A DNA stretch of 64,000 bases from an uncultured Luminiphilus sp. (GTDB lineage: Bacteria; Pseudomonadota; Gammaproteobacteria; Pseudomonadales; Halieaceae). The notes beneath the pieces were generated by a model. That model ran no database searches. It saw nothing but the letters and a program-made list of their open reading frames with translations, and was not told the origin of the DNA. Shown in pieces: positions 38,579-47,308 of this stretch. Made by a program: the position numbers and the translations under genes. Every line of letters starts with the position of its first letter. The first letter of the stretch is position 1. The DNA is taken from contig CALSVI010000001.1 in assembly GCA_943840615.1 (NCBI GenBank), forward strand, positions 62,001-126,000, given 5' to 3'.

Positions 38579-38893
38579 TGACGATTCTGCGGCCAGAAAA
38601 GCCTCCGTTTTGTGAGGCGGGCTGGATTGAAGTCTCATCACCATGGAGGACATGGCTGTTACCAGCGCTAATCAAATAGGAGGTTACAGTGGCGTCGATG
38701 GCGATCGTTGTTCCTATTTGAATCATGAGTTTTACTATTTAGATAAAAAAAGCTCTCAAAACCGGCGTTCTGCGGCAGTTTTGTCCTATTCGTAAATTTT
38801 TGGCAATTTGGTTTGCAACGCATATATCGACCGATTTTGAAAATTGGCGTGGATAAAGGGACGCAGCACCGAATTTTTAGTTGTGTCGGGTTT

Positions 38894-38909
38894 TGGCATA
38901 CCTATTGCA
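38894..38909 (+). promoter_or_regulatory. Sigma-54 promoter for the phenol (dmp) operon
   Basis: TGGCATA, four bases CCTA, TTGCA on the plus strand, with GG and GC 12 bases apart. This fits the -24/-12 sigma-54 consensus well. Transcription would begin near 38920, about 95 bases before the dmpK start. With a DmpR-type activator encoded nearby, phenol-inducible, sigma-54-dependent expression is the expected control. Confidence 0.85.
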
Positions 38910-39015
38910 GGCGGTAAATGGAGAGCAATTTCCGTAAAGAGTACTCCGTTGCGGCGACCAGTCCGGTGGAAACCTTGACTGCGGTCAGCGAGCGACCCTT
39001 CAGGGAGTGATCAGC

Positions 39016-39357
39016 ATGACAGACGACACATCGAAGACTGCCAAGTTAACGTTGGTACCGGGGAATCCGCTCAAGACGGCAGACCATTTGCCTCGCTACG
39101 TCAGAGTCACCGAGCGATTGCCTAACGGCGTGATCGCCTTCGATTTTGCCGTTGGCACTCCCGATATGTTCGTCGAGTTGATTCTGCCAGAGGACGCGTT
39201 TGAGGCTTTTTGCGAGAACAACAGTGCGGTTCATATGACACTGGAGCAAAGCGCTGAAGTCGATCTCGAAATGGAAAAATATCGCTACGGCGAAGAGGGT
39301 ATGGAGTTAAAGCGCGCGGCCGCAAGGATGCGTAGTGGGGAAAACGAACCATCGTGA
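39016..39357 (+). CDS. dmpK: Phenol hydroxylase subunit P0
   Basis: A 113-residue protein matching DmpK, the small P0 component of multicomponent phenol hydroxylase. DmpK helps assemble active enzyme, probably by assisting iron loading of the hydroxylase, and is not needed for catalysis. LPRYVRVTERLPNGVIAFDF near residue 25 and a Glu-rich helical C-terminus are visible. ATG 39016 follows CAGGGAG; a GTG at 39007 is also in frame. First gene of the dmp operon, about 95 bases after the predicted sigma-54 start site. Confidence 0.88.
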   Translation: MTDDTSKTAKLTLVPGNPLKTADHLPRYVRVTERLPNGVIAFDFAVGTPDMFVELILPEDAFEAFCENNSAVHMTLEQSAEVDLEMEKYRYGEEGMELKRAAARMRSGENEPS

Positions 39358-39400
39358 TGGCGCGGGCTCTAGCCTGCACCGGTGAATCTGGGACAGTCCA

Positions 39401-40390
39401 ATGACCTTAGAAATAAAAACATCGAATATCAAACCCATCAGAAATACCTATGGGCACATTGCGCGCCGTTTTGGCGATAAGCCGGCGTCGCGGTATCAGG
39501 AAGCCACCTATGACAATGCGGCGCTGGTTAACTTTCACTATAAGCCATTGTGGGATCCTGACCACGATCTGAACGATCCGCGCAGAACCGCGATTCACAT
39601 GGAAGATTGGTACGCGCTGAAGGACCCCAGGCAGTTTTATTACGGCACCTATGTACAAAACAGGGCGCAAATGCAGGAGAAAGCAGAAGGTAACTTCAGT
39701 TTTTTCGAAAAGCGGGACTTGGGAGCGCGGTTGTCAGAAGACGTGTTGAGCAAGTGCGTGCGCTTTCTGCTGCCGTTAAGACATGTCGAGCAAACGGCGA
39801 ACCTGAATAACATGCACTGCTCAGCGAGCACGAATTACTGTACCGCGCTCGCGCAAGCCACAAAGTTTGAAGCCATGGACCGACTTGGCAACGCACAGTA
39901 CTTTTCGAGGGTCGGCCTTGCATTGGATGGCAATTCAGGTTCCACGCTGAATGAAGCAAAAGAGTTTTGGATGACGGACAGCGCCTGGCAGGGAGTGAGA
40001 GCTCTCTGCGAGAAAACGCTAACGGTCAAGGATTGGTATGAGACCTTTTTGGCACAGAATTTGGTCTTCGATTCCCTGCTCAACGACCTTTACTATCGCC
40101 AGATGGATGCATGGTTGAGCGTCAACGGTGGACAGGACCTGCTGATTCTGCTCGATTTCATGTCATCCAGGCTGACTGATTCACAGAGATGGGTCGATAG
40201 CGTTGTAAAGTTGACTGCGGCAGAGAGCGACGGGAATAAAGAGCTGGTGCAGTCATGGATTTCAGCATGGCGCATCTCCGCGCAACAAGCCCTTGAACCG
40301 CTGGCCTCGGCCATGTTGGGTGAGGAAGCCTTGGCCGACGCGTTCTCTGCATTGGAAACCCGGCTTGGAAAAATCGGACTTGGGGGTTAA
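39401..40390 (+). CDS. dmpL: Phenol hydroxylase P1, oxygenase beta subunit
   Basis: A 329-residue beta subunit of the (alpha-beta-gamma)2 hydroxylase. It is related to the alpha subunit fold but has no iron ligands, consistent with the absence of DExRH here. Family stretches are IKPIRNTYGHIARRFGDKPA near residue 10, EDWYALKDPRQFYYGTYVQN and AMDRLGNAQYFSRVGLALDG. Length matches DmpL (331). It follows dmpK by 43 bases and precedes dmpM by 8. Confidence 0.95.
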   Translation: MTLEIKTSNIKPIRNTYGHIARRFGDKPASRYQEATYDNAALVNFHYKPLWDPDHDLNDPRRTAIHMEDWYALKDPRQFYYGTYVQNRAQMQEKAEGNFSFFEKRDLGARLSEDVLSKCVRFLLPLRHVEQTANLNNMHCSASTNYCTALAQATKFEAMDRLGNAQYFSRVGLALDGNSGSTLNEAKEFWMTDSAWQGVRALCEKTLTVKDWYETFLAQNLVFDSLLNDLYYRQMDAWLSVNGGQDLLILLDFMSSRLTDSQRWVDSVVKLTAAESDGNKELVQSWISAWRISAQQALEPLASAMLGEEALADAFSALETRLGKIGLGG

Positions 40391-40398
40391 CGGCGAAG

Positions 40399-40671
40399 AT
40401 GGCTAGAGTACAGATCGCGTTTCAGGACAACGACGAGTCTCGTTACATCGTCTCAGCAATTGAAGAGGACAACCCGGACTCGACGATTCACTACGAGCCA
40501 GCGTTGATTCGCATCGAGAACGAAGGCTCGTTACAGATAAATAAAGCGACAGTAGAAGCCCACATGGGAAGAGAGTGGGACGTTCAGAGTATCCACGTCA
40601 ACCTGGTCACCCTGACCGGTAATATTGATGAAGACGACGACTATTTCAAACTGGCTTGGGGCGGCCAATAA
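40399..40671 (+). CDS. dmpM: Phenol hydroxylase P2, effector (activator) protein
   Basis: A 90-residue cofactor-free regulatory protein, the MmoB/DmpM type, which binds the hydroxylase and tunes oxygen activation at the diiron site. Recognisable parts are ARVQIAFQDNDESRYIVSAI, HYEPALIRIENEGSLQINK and the acidic IDEDDDYFKLAWGG end. Length equals DmpM (90). ATG 40399 comes after GGCGAAG. Overlap with the upstream extension of dmpN is avoided by starting dmpN at 40689. Confidence 0.95.
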   Translation: MARVQIAFQDNDESRYIVSAIEEDNPDSTIHYEPALIRIENEGSLQINKATVEAHMGREWDVQSIHVNLVTLTGNIDEDDDYFKLAWGGQ

Positions 40672-40688
40672 AAATGGAGGCAACATCA

Positions 40689-42194
40689 ATGCAAGCGAAG
40701 AAACTGAATGTCAAAGACAAGTACCGTCTGTTGACCCGGGATCTGGATTGGGAGTTTTCCTACGAGGATAGAAAGGAAGCTTTCCCATATGAGGAGTTTG
40801 AGGGCATCAAAATCACGGACTGGGACAAGTGGGAAGACCCTTTCCGGCTCACTATGGACGCCTATTGGAAGTATCAGGCAGAGAAAGAAAAGAAACTGTA
40901 TGCCATCTACGACGCGTTTGCGCAAAACAATGGACACCTGAACGTCAGTGATGCGCGTTACGTCAATGCGCTGAAAGTTTTCTTGACGGCAGTGAGTCCG
41001 GCAGAGTTCGCTTCCTCCAACGGGTTTGCTTGGGCGGGTCGCCATTATGGCGGTGCGGGCGCGCGCGTCGCAGCGCAGATGCAGTCAATCGATGAGCTGC
41101 GTCACTACCAGACGCAAATTCACGCGATGAGCCACTACAACAAGTATTTCGATGGCTTCGAAGAGTTTCCACACATGCATGACCGCGTCTGGTACATGTC
41201 CGTGGTGAAGTCTTTCTTTGACGACTGCCGTTCGTCGGGTCCCTTCGAATACATTGTTGCGGTGAGCTTTGCCTTCGAATACGTGTTAACAAACCTGCTG
41301 TTTGTCCCGTTCATGTCGGGCGCCGCCTACAACGGTGATATGGCGACGGTGACATTTGGCTTCTCGGCGCAGTCTGATGAAGCCCGTCACATGACGCTTG
41401 GCTTGGAAATTATCAAGTTCCTGCTTGAGCAGCACGAGGACAATGTGCCCATTGTTCAGGAGTGGATTGATAAGTGGTTGTGGCGTGGTTACCGCATTTT
41501 GGCGGTTGTCGCGATGATGATGGATTACATGCTGCCGCAAAAGTTTATGTCTTGGAAGGAAGCTTGGGAGCTGTATTTCGAGGATGCCGGCGGTGCCCTG
41601 TTCAAGGATCTTGAGCGCTACGGTATCAAGATGCCCGATTTCACCGAGACCATTAAGAACGAAAAAGACCACATCAGCCACCAGGCATGGTGGGTGTTCT
41701 ATTCCCACGGCCACGCGGCTGCCTTCCACACCTGGACGCCCACGGCAGAAGAGCTGGATTGGTTGAGCGAGAAGTATCCCGACACCTTTGATCAGTACTA
41801 TCGGCCTCGTTTAGAGGCGGCAGCTGAGCTTGAGGCAAAAGGGGAGCGTTTCTATACGGCAGGCCTGCCGCAGTTGTGCCAGACGTGTCAGATTCCCATG
41901 TTCTTTACGAACGTCGACGAAGGGAAGCCCACCGAGATTGTTTATCGCGAGTCGACCTATAACGACGAGCGGTTCCACTTCTGCTCAAACGAGTGCAAGC
42001 ACATTTTCGATAGGGAGCCAGAAAAGTATGTTCATGCCTGGTTGCCCGTGCATCAGATCTTCCAGGGCAACTGCGGTGGTGGCGGTCTTGACGAGGTCAT
42101 GGAGTATTACCGGATGGGCCTCGGTGAGATGAACCTTGATTACAAGGGATCGCCCGATGAGAAGCGTTGGAAAAAGTGGAAGGGAGTCGCCTGA
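40689..42194 (+). CDS. dmpN: Phenol hydroxylase P3, diiron oxygenase alpha subunit
   Basis: The 501-residue catalytic subunit that hydroxylates phenol to catechol, and often methylphenols or benzene in relatives. Two carboxylate-bridged diiron motifs are intact: E106 with DELRH at 135-139, and E197 with DEARH at 230-234. A Cys-rich C-terminal segment (LPQLCQTCQIPMF; FHFCSNECKHIFD) matches the zinc-binding region of P3 subunits. ATG 40689 has GGAGG eight bases upstream; ATGs at 40674 and 40656 are possible. A GC-rich hairpin follows the gene. Confidence 0.97.
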   Translation: MQAKKLNVKDKYRLLTRDLDWEFSYEDRKEAFPYEEFEGIKITDWDKWEDPFRLTMDAYWKYQAEKEKKLYAIYDAFAQNNGHLNVSDARYVNALKVFLTAVSPAEFASSNGFAWAGRHYGGAGARVAAQMQSIDELRHYQTQIHAMSHYNKYFDGFEEFPHMHDRVWYMSVVKSFFDDCRSSGPFEYIVAVSFAFEYVLTNLLFVPFMSGAAYNGDMATVTFGFSAQSDEARHMTLGLEIIKFLLEQHEDNVPIVQEWIDKWLWRGYRILAVVAMMMDYMLPQKFMSWKEAWELYFEDAGGALFKDLERYGIKMPDFTETIKNEKDHISHQAWWVFYSHGHAAAFHTWTPTAEELDWLSEKYPDTFDQYYRPRLEAAAELEAKGERFYTAGLPQLCQTCQIPMFFTNVDEGKPTEIVYRESTYNDERFHFCSNECKHIFDREPEKYVHAWLPVHQIFQGNCGGGGLDEVMEYYRMGLGEMNLDYKGSPDEKRWKKWKGVA

Positions 42195-42208
42195 CATCCC
42201 TTTTCCTG

Positions 42209-42226
42209 GGGGGCGGTAGCGCCCCC
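42209..42226 (+). repeat. Intercistronic GC hairpin between dmpN and dmpO
   Basis: Perfect 7-bp stem GGGGGCG/CGCCCCC with loop GTAG and no T tract after it. It sits 15 bases past the dmpN stop. Such hairpins can protect upstream mRNA from 3' exonucleases or cause partial termination, giving more oxygenase than reductase. That effect is inferred. Confidence 0.55.
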
Positions 42227-42257
42227 TCACTAATAATACCAAGTAAGGGGAATTAAC

Positions 42258-42608
42258 TTGCCGGTAAAAGCCATCCGTCCGGATTATCACGGAGAACATC
42301 GAGATGCGCGTGCAAATTTCGGTGGCGCGATTCTGGTGTACATCGATTGGGATTTTCACCGTTGGTTTTGTACGCCAAAAACTTTCCCGCTGCCCCCTGA
42401 CATGCCTTTTGGTGCACTCATAGAGGCCGTTATTCCCGAAGGTTTTGGGCAGCACCCACAATTCTCCGAGATCGACTGGGGTTCTGTCGAATGGACACTG
42501 GATCACGAGCCCTTTACTCCGGATATGGGGCGAGGTATCGAGGAGCAGGGCTTTGGGCATAAGTGCATCCTGCGTTTCTCTACGCCTGGTCTGACCGAAA
42601 ACATCTAG
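42258..42608 (+). CDS. dmpO: Phenol hydroxylase P4, oxygenase gamma subunit
   Basis: A 116-residue third subunit of the hydroxylase. MPVKAIRPDYHGEHRDARAN near the start, VYIDWDFHRWFCTPKTFPLP and AVIPEGFGQHPQFSEIDW are DmpO-like. Length is close to DmpO (119). The start codon is TTG at 42258 after AAGGGGAA; no ATG is available at this position, so a weak start may limit its output relative to dmpN. It is followed 14 bases later by dmpP. Confidence 0.93.
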   Translation: MPVKAIRPDYHGEHRDARANFGGAILVYIDWDFHRWFCTPKTFPLPPDMPFGALIEAVIPEGFGQHPQFSEIDWGSVEWTLDHEPFTPDMGRGIEEQGFGHKCILRFSTPGLTENI

Positions 42609-42622
42609 AGTGGAACGCGTCC

Positions 42623-43681
42623 GTGTACGAAGTTACGATTGATACCACAGGCGAAGTGATCGAGGTGGAGGAAGGTCAAACTATCCTTGCGGCGGCACTC
42701 CGTCAGGGTGTCTGGTTGCCTTTTGCCTGTGGCCACGGTACTTGCGCGACGTGTAAGTGTGAGTTGCTGGACGGCTATGTAGAGCATGGTGACGCCTCAC
42801 CGTTTGCGTTGATGGATATGGAGCGCGAGGAGGGGAAATTCCTAGCCTGTTGTGCCACACCCGAATCAGATTTGGTTATCGAAGCCAACATCGATGTGGA
42901 CCCCGATTTTCAGGGAATTCTCGTGGAGGACTACGCCGCCTCCGTTATCGCTATCGAATCTCTGTCGCCCACGATTGTGGAATTGCGGCTCTCACTCGAC
43001 CGGCCCATGCCATTTCAGGCGGGACAATACATCAACCTCGAGCTACCGACGGTTGACCGCGCACGGGCGTTCTCGATCGCCAATCGCCCCGAAGGGGCTA
43101 ACGAGGTCTCGCTCCACATTCGAAAAGTGCCGGGTGGGAGCGCGACGACCTATGTTCACGAAACGCTGGCAGTCGGCGATGCCTTCAATGTCTCGGGTCC
43201 CTATGGCCAGTTTTTTGTTCGCACATCTGACACCAAAGACGCTATTTTTATTGCGGGCGGGACAGGCCTGTCCAGCCCCGAGTCAATGATTCTTGACTTG
43301 CTGGCGTCCGATGACACGCGCCAAGTCTATTTATTTCAGGGCGCGAGGAACAAGTCGGAGCTGTATCACCGAGACAAGTTTGAAGCGCTGGCCGCGCAAC
43401 ATGCCAATTTTCATTATGTACCGGCACTGAATGAGCCTGAGGCGGCGGATGAATGGAAGGGTTTTACCGGGTTTGTTCATGAGGCTGCTGAAGCGCATTT
43501 CGATGGCAAATTTAGCGGCCATAAAGCCTATCTGTGTGGTCCGCCACTCATGATCGACGCGGCGGTCACCGCCTTGATGAAAGGCCGTTTATTTGAGGCG
43601 GATATTCACATGGAGAAATTCCTGACTGCTGCAGATGGACAGAGCGAAATCACGCGCAGTGCACTGTTTAAGAAGATATGA
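42623..43681 (+). CDS. dmpP: Phenol hydroxylase P5, FAD/2Fe-2S reductase
   Basis: A 352-residue reductase that passes electrons from NADH through FAD and a 2Fe-2S cluster to P3. The plant-type ferredoxin domain comes first: CGHGTCATCKC near residue 44 and the fourth Cys in KFLACC. The FAD motif is RAFSIANRP near residue 151, and the NAD part has IAGGTGLSSPESMI near residue 209 and YLCGPP near 302. GTG 42623 gives the DmpP length (353). An upstream ATG at 42563 lies inside dmpO. Confidence 0.95.
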   Translation: MYEVTIDTTGEVIEVEEGQTILAAALRQGVWLPFACGHGTCATCKCELLDGYVEHGDASPFALMDMEREEGKFLACCATPESDLVIEANIDVDPDFQGILVEDYAASVIAIESLSPTIVELRLSLDRPMPFQAGQYINLELPTVDRARAFSIANRPEGANEVSLHIRKVPGGSATTYVHETLAVGDAFNVSGPYGQFFVRTSDTKDAIFIAGGTGLSSPESMILDLLASDDTRQVYLFQGARNKSELYHRDKFEALAAQHANFHYVPALNEPEAADEWKGFTGFVHEAAEAHFDGKFSGHKAYLCGPPLMIDAAVTALMKGRLFEADIHMEKFLTAADGQSEITRSALFKKI

Positions 43682-43759
43682 GTGCTCTGAAGATTTTCAG
43701 AGTGGCAGAGGATATCTGGGTTCACCGCGGTTAAAAGTAGGGGTAAGAGGCAGACAACC

Positions 43760-44080
43760 GTGTATCGGATTGAAGTTGAGGGGACGGGGGTTGAGTTTGA
43801 GTGTGGCCCGGAGCGCAGTTTGCTGGCTGGCATGGAGGCGCAGGCAAAGAAAGCGATTGCAGTAGGGTGCCGGGGTGGTGGCTGCGGTTTTTGCAAGATC
43901 CGTATTCTCGAAGGGGACTACGATACAAAGAAAATGAGTGTGAAGTTTGTGTCGCACTCTGAACGCCTCGACGGCTATGCGCTGTCATGCAGGGTTTTTC
44001 CCCGCAGCGATATGCGGGTGGTGGCGCTCGAAGATGTCGAGGGAAACAAAATAATAGATACGGGGATAATTAAACTATGA
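43760..44080 (+). CDS. dmpQ: Chloroplast-type 2Fe-2S ferredoxin DmpQ/XylT
   Basis: A 106-residue ferredoxin. XylT/DmpQ ferredoxins re-reduce the active-site iron of catechol 2,3-dioxygenase after oxidative inactivation, especially with methylcatechols. The cluster ligands are in [13 protein letters not shown] near residue 35 and LSCRVF near residue 76. The start is GTG at 43760. Its TGA overlaps the dmpB ATG, the coupling expected for partners. A 78-base gap separates it from dmpP. Confidence 0.93.
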   Translation: MYRIEVEGTGVEFECGPERSLLAGMEAQAKKAIAVGCRGGGCGFCKIRILEGDYDTKKMSVKFVSHSERLDGYALSCRVFPRSDMRVVALEDVEGNKIIDTGIIKL

Positions 44081-44997
44081 AGAAAGGTGTGATGAGAGCA
44101 GGACACGTTCAAATCCGTGTTCTGGACATGGATGAGGCGGTCTCCCATTACAAGCAGCGCATGGGTCTGCTTGAAACTCATCGAGAGGGTGATCGGGTGT
44201 TTTTCAAAGGCTGGACAGAGTGCGAGAAGTACTCGGTCATTCTGCGGGAAGCCGACTCTGCTGGCATGGACTTTATGGGTTTCAAGGTCGATTCCGACGC
44301 GCGACTGGATGAGCTCCACGCAGACCTGATTGAGCATGGTCTTGAGGTAGACGAGCTTCCTGCTGGAGACTTGCCCGACTGCGGGCGGCGGATGAGCTTC
44401 CTGGCGCCGACAGGACATCGTTTCGAACTTTATGCCGAGAAGGAAGTAACCGGGCGGCACGGCGTTGGCCATCATAACCCTGAAGCCTGGCCCGAGGATC
44501 TGGTTGGCATGAAAGCGACGCGCTTTGATCATTGCCTATTTCACGGCGAAGATCTCGATGGCGTCTACGATATTTTCGTCAATGTTCTGGGCTTTTGGTT
44601 GACCGAGCAGGCAATGGCGGGTGAAGAGCGCGTAGCACAGTTTTTCACTTGCTCAATGAAGGAACATGAGATTGCCTTCATCAAGGCCGAGGGCAACACG
44701 GGTGCCTTCCATCATGCCTCTTTCCACCTAGAGACCTGGCAGGACGTGCTGCACGCTGCGGACATTATTTCTATGCACGATATCTCCCTCGATATCGGGC
44801 CAACTCGTCATGGTTTGACGCACGGTGCGACGATTTACTTCTTCGATCCGAGTGGTAACCGGAACGAGACCTTCTGTGGTGGCGACTACTTCTTCCCCGA
44901 TCACCCTGTGGTGACTTGGGATGCAGATAAGCTGGGCAAGGCTGTGTTCTACCACTCTCGGGAGCTCAACGAGCGTTTCCTCACCGTCACGACCTGA
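44077..44997 (+). CDS. dmpB: Catechol 2,3-dioxygenase
   Basis: A 306-residue extradiol dioxygenase of the vicinal-oxygen-chelate family that opens catechol to 2-hydroxymuconic semialdehyde. Iron ligands fit H152 (FDHCLFHG), H213 (FHHASFHLE) and E264 (GNRNETF), one residue off the numbering of the XylE/DmpB type. [17 protein letters not shown] is the family signature. Length matches DmpB (307). It overlaps the dmpQ stop by four bases. Confidence 0.97.
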   Translation: MKKGVMRAGHVQIRVLDMDEAVSHYKQRMGLLETHREGDRVFFKGWTECEKYSVILREADSAGMDFMGFKVDSDARLDELHADLIEHGLEVDELPAGDLPDCGRRMSFLAPTGHRFELYAEKEVTGRHGVGHHNPEAWPEDLVGMKATRFDHCLFHGEDLDGVYDIFVNVLGFWLTEQAMAGEERVAQFFTCSMKEHEIAFIKAEGNTGAFHHASFHLETWQDVLHAADIISMHDISLDIGPTRHGLTHGATIYFFDPSGNRNETFCGGDYFFPDHPVVTWDADKLGKAVFYHSRELNERFLTVTT

Positions 44998-45007
44998 GGA
45001 AATACCC

Positions 45008-46474
45008 ATGTCAGAGCAAGTGGTTCGTCATTTCATCAATGGCGAGTACAGAGAGAGTGCGTCCGGTAAAGCGTTCCCGGTTCATGCGCCCGAACATGGC
45101 GGCGTTGTCGGTGAGGTATTTGAAGCTGGCCGGGAAGAGGTGGACGCTGCGGTCGCCGCAGCAAAAGCGGCTCTTGCGGGTCCGTGGGGGCAATTTACGG
45201 CTCAAGAACGCGCCAAACTACTGCATCGGATTGCGGATCGAATCAATGAGCGGTTCGACGAATTTCTTGAGGCAGAATGTTTGGATACTGGCAAGCCGAG
45301 ATCTTTGGCATCGCATATCGACATTCCTCGAGGCGCGGCGAACTTCAAGATTTTTGCGGATCTGGTTCAAGGCATCCCTACCGAGAGTTTTCGGCTGGAC
45401 ACCCCTGATGGCGCGGGCGCGGTTAATATCGGTCACCGCTCACCGAAGGGTGTCATCGCTGTCATCAGCCCCTGGAATCTTCCGTTGCTACTGATGACCT
45501 GGAAGGTCGGGCCCGCTTTGGCATGCGGCAACACGGTGATAGTGAAGCCGTCCGAGGAGACACCGTTGACTACCTCTTTGCTGGGCGAAGTGATGAATGA
45601 GTGTGGCGTCCCAGAGGGTGTCTATAATGTCGTTCACGGCCTTGGTCCCGATTCAGCGGGGGAGTTTCTCACGCGACATCCTGATGTTGACGCTATCACC
45701 TTTACAGGTGAGACCCGAACAGGCGAGGTGATTTCCCAGGCAGCCGCAAAGGGTTTACGTGACGTCTCGCTCGAATGCGGCGGCAAGAACGCTGCGATCG
45801 TCTTTGATGATTGTGATCTCGACAAGGCGATTGAGGGCACCATGCGGTCAGCGTTCGCCAATTGCGGACAGGTCTGCCTTGGCACTGAGCGTGTTTATGT
45901 GCAACGCGGTATTTATGAAGCCTTCAAAGAGCGCCTCGTTGCGGCGGCGACTGAGCTGAAGCCCGGGCCTTCTCACGATCCCGACACGACCTTGGGTCCA
46001 CTGATTAGCAAAGAACATCAAGAGAAAGTGTTGTCCTACTATCGGCTGGCCGTTGAGGAGGGTGCCACGACGCTGTGTGGCGGGGGCATTCCCGAAATGC
46101 CTGAGGCAATCAGCGGTGGCTATTGGGTGGAGCCTACTATTTGGGAGGGTCTGTCCGACGACGCCCGGGTGATCAGGGAAGAAATTTTCGGACCCTGTTG
46201 TCATTTGAGGCCTTTTGACGATGAAGCGGAAGTGATTGCACTGGCAAACGACAACCCCTATGGCTTAGCCACTGCGGTATGGACAGAAAATAGCAGTCGC
46301 GCGATTCGGGTCGCCGAGCAGATTGAAGTGGGGATCGCGTGGGTTAATAGCTGGTTTCTGCGCGATCTGCGGACGGCGTTTGGCGGCGCCAAACAATCGG
46401 GAATTGGGCGCGAGGGCGGTGTGCACTCGCTTGAGTTTTATACAGAACTGAAAAACATTTGCGTGAAGCTATGA
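45008..46474 (+). CDS. dmpC: 2-hydroxymuconic semialdehyde dehydrogenase
   Basis: A 488-residue aldehyde dehydrogenase converting the ring-cleavage product to 2-hydroxymuconate with NAD+, the 4-oxalocrotonate branch. IGHRSPKGVIAVISPWNLPL is near residue 140. The catalytic Glu is in VSLECGGKNAAIVF near residue 254, and the Cys in FANCGQVCLGTERV near residue 287. Length matches DmpC (486). ATG 45008 follows GAGGAAA. There is no dmpD hydrolase gene between it and the next gene. Confidence 0.95.
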   Translation: MSEQVVRHFINGEYRESASGKAFPVHAPEHGGVVGEVFEAGREEVDAAVAAAKAALAGPWGQFTAQERAKLLHRIADRINERFDEFLEAECLDTGKPRSLASHIDIPRGAANFKIFADLVQGIPTESFRLDTPDGAGAVNIGHRSPKGVIAVISPWNLPLLLMTWKVGPALACGNTVIVKPSEETPLTTSLLGEVMNECGVPEGVYNVVHGLGPDSAGEFLTRHPDVDAITFTGETRTGEVISQAAAKGLRDVSLECGGKNAAIVFDDCDLDKAIEGTMRSAFANCGQVCLGTERVYVQRGIYEAFKERLVAAATELKPGPSHDPDTTLGPLISKEHQEKVLSYYRLAVEEGATTLCGGGIPEMPEAISGGYWVEPTIWEGLSDDARVIREEIFGPCCHLRPFDDEAEVIALANDNPYGLATAVWTENSSRAIRVAEQIEVGIAWVNSWFLRDLRTAFGGAKQSGIGREGGVHSLEFYTELKNICVKL

Positions 46475-46511
46475 GTTAACAGGGCTTCAACGCCCCTCTG
46501 CGAGGAAGAAA

Positions 46512-47294
46512 ATGGAACAAGCAGCGTTACATAAACTGGGTGATGAGCTTTACGCGGCGATGTGTGAGCGGCGAATGGTCGCCCCCTTGACTGAGGTTAA
46601 CCCGCACTTGAGCATCGAGGATGCGTACCAAATCTCTCTGCAGTTTTTAGCCAACCGCGTTAACGCCGGTGAGGGCGTTATTGGCAAAAAGATTGGCGTA
46701 ACCAGCAAAGCCGTTATGGATATGCTGGGTGTGGGGCAGCCTGACTTCGGGTTTATGACAGATGCGATGCGCCACGATGGCGAGATGGCGATCTCCAGCG
46801 CATTGATCCAGCCCCGTGCAGAGGGCGAGATTGCCTTCCTGCTAAAACGTGATTTGCAGGGTCCCGGCGTCACGAACGCCGACGTGCTCGCCGCGACAGA
46901 CGCGGTAATGCCATGCTTTGAAGTCGTCGATTCTCGCGTCAAGGACTGGCAGATCAAGATACAGGACACTGTTGCGGATAATGCATCCTGTGGCTGGTTC
47001 ACCGTCAACGAGGCGGCAGCGATCAGCCCAACGGCAATTGACCTTGCCACTTGTGGAATGGTGGTCACTAAAAATGGCAAGGTGATCTCCACTGGCGCGG
47101 GCGCCGCGGCTCTGGGAAGCCCTGTGAACTGCGTGGCATGGCTCGCCAACACGCTGGGTGAGTTCGGGATCACCCTAAAGCAGGGAGACATCATTCTCTC
47201 TGGTAGCTTGGTGCCACTGGAGCCGGTGACAGCCGGTGACGAAATGACGGTAAGAATTGGTGGTATGGGCGACTGTACCGTGGCATTTACCTGA
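46512..47294 (+). CDS. dmpE: 2-keto-4-pentenoate hydratase
   Basis: A 260-residue member of the fumarylacetoacetase-like fold that adds water to 2-hydroxypenta-2,4-dienoate, giving 4-hydroxy-2-oxovalerate. GKKIGVTSKAVMDMLGVGQP near residue 57, with DFGFMTDAM after it, separates hydratases from the decarboxylase. The metal-site Glu residues lie in RAEGEIAFLLKRDL, and IKIQDTVADNASCGWFTVN is typical. Length matches DmpE (261). ATG 46512 follows GAGGAAGAAA. DmpE and DmpH act as a complex. Confidence 0.93.
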   Translation: MEQAALHKLGDELYAAMCERRMVAPLTEVNPHLSIEDAYQISLQFLANRVNAGEGVIGKKIGVTSKAVMDMLGVGQPDFGFMTDAMRHDGEMAISSALIQPRAEGEIAFLLKRDLQGPGVTNADVLAATDAVMPCFEVVDSRVKDWQIKIQDTVADNASCGWFTVNEAAAISPTAIDLATCGMVVTKNGKVISTGAGAAALGSPVNCVAWLANTLGEFGITLKQGDIILSGSLVPLEPVTAGDEMTVRIGGMGDCTVAFT

Positions 47295-47308
47295 GAGGGA
47301 GAGAACTC

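Larger units (their letters stand above)
38311..39015 (+). other. 705-base divergent regulatory region
   Basis: Non-coding gap between the start codons of the YCF48-like gene (minus) and dmpK (plus). It is AT-richer than its surroundings. It holds one sigma-54 promoter for each direction, at 38437-38452 (minus) and 38894-38909 (plus), and an AT-rich inverted repeat at 38557-38578 between them. The size leaves room for upstream activator sites and a bend, as sigma-54 activation needs. I could not identify a clear DmpR-type palindrome. An open stretch at 38296-38679 has no coding character. Confidence 0.8.

Noticed and set aside
38598-38620. GCCTC/GAGGC hairpin with a short T run on the minus strand
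   Set aside because: Only a five-bp stem with an eight-base loop and four T, and no minus-strand gene ends upstream of it, so a terminator call is not supported.
38296-38679. 127-codon open frame in the divergent gap, plus strand
   Set aside because: It runs across the minus-strand sigma-54 promoter, has no ribosome-binding site, and its composition (many Pro, Arg, Trp, Cys) is unlike the neighbouring proteins.
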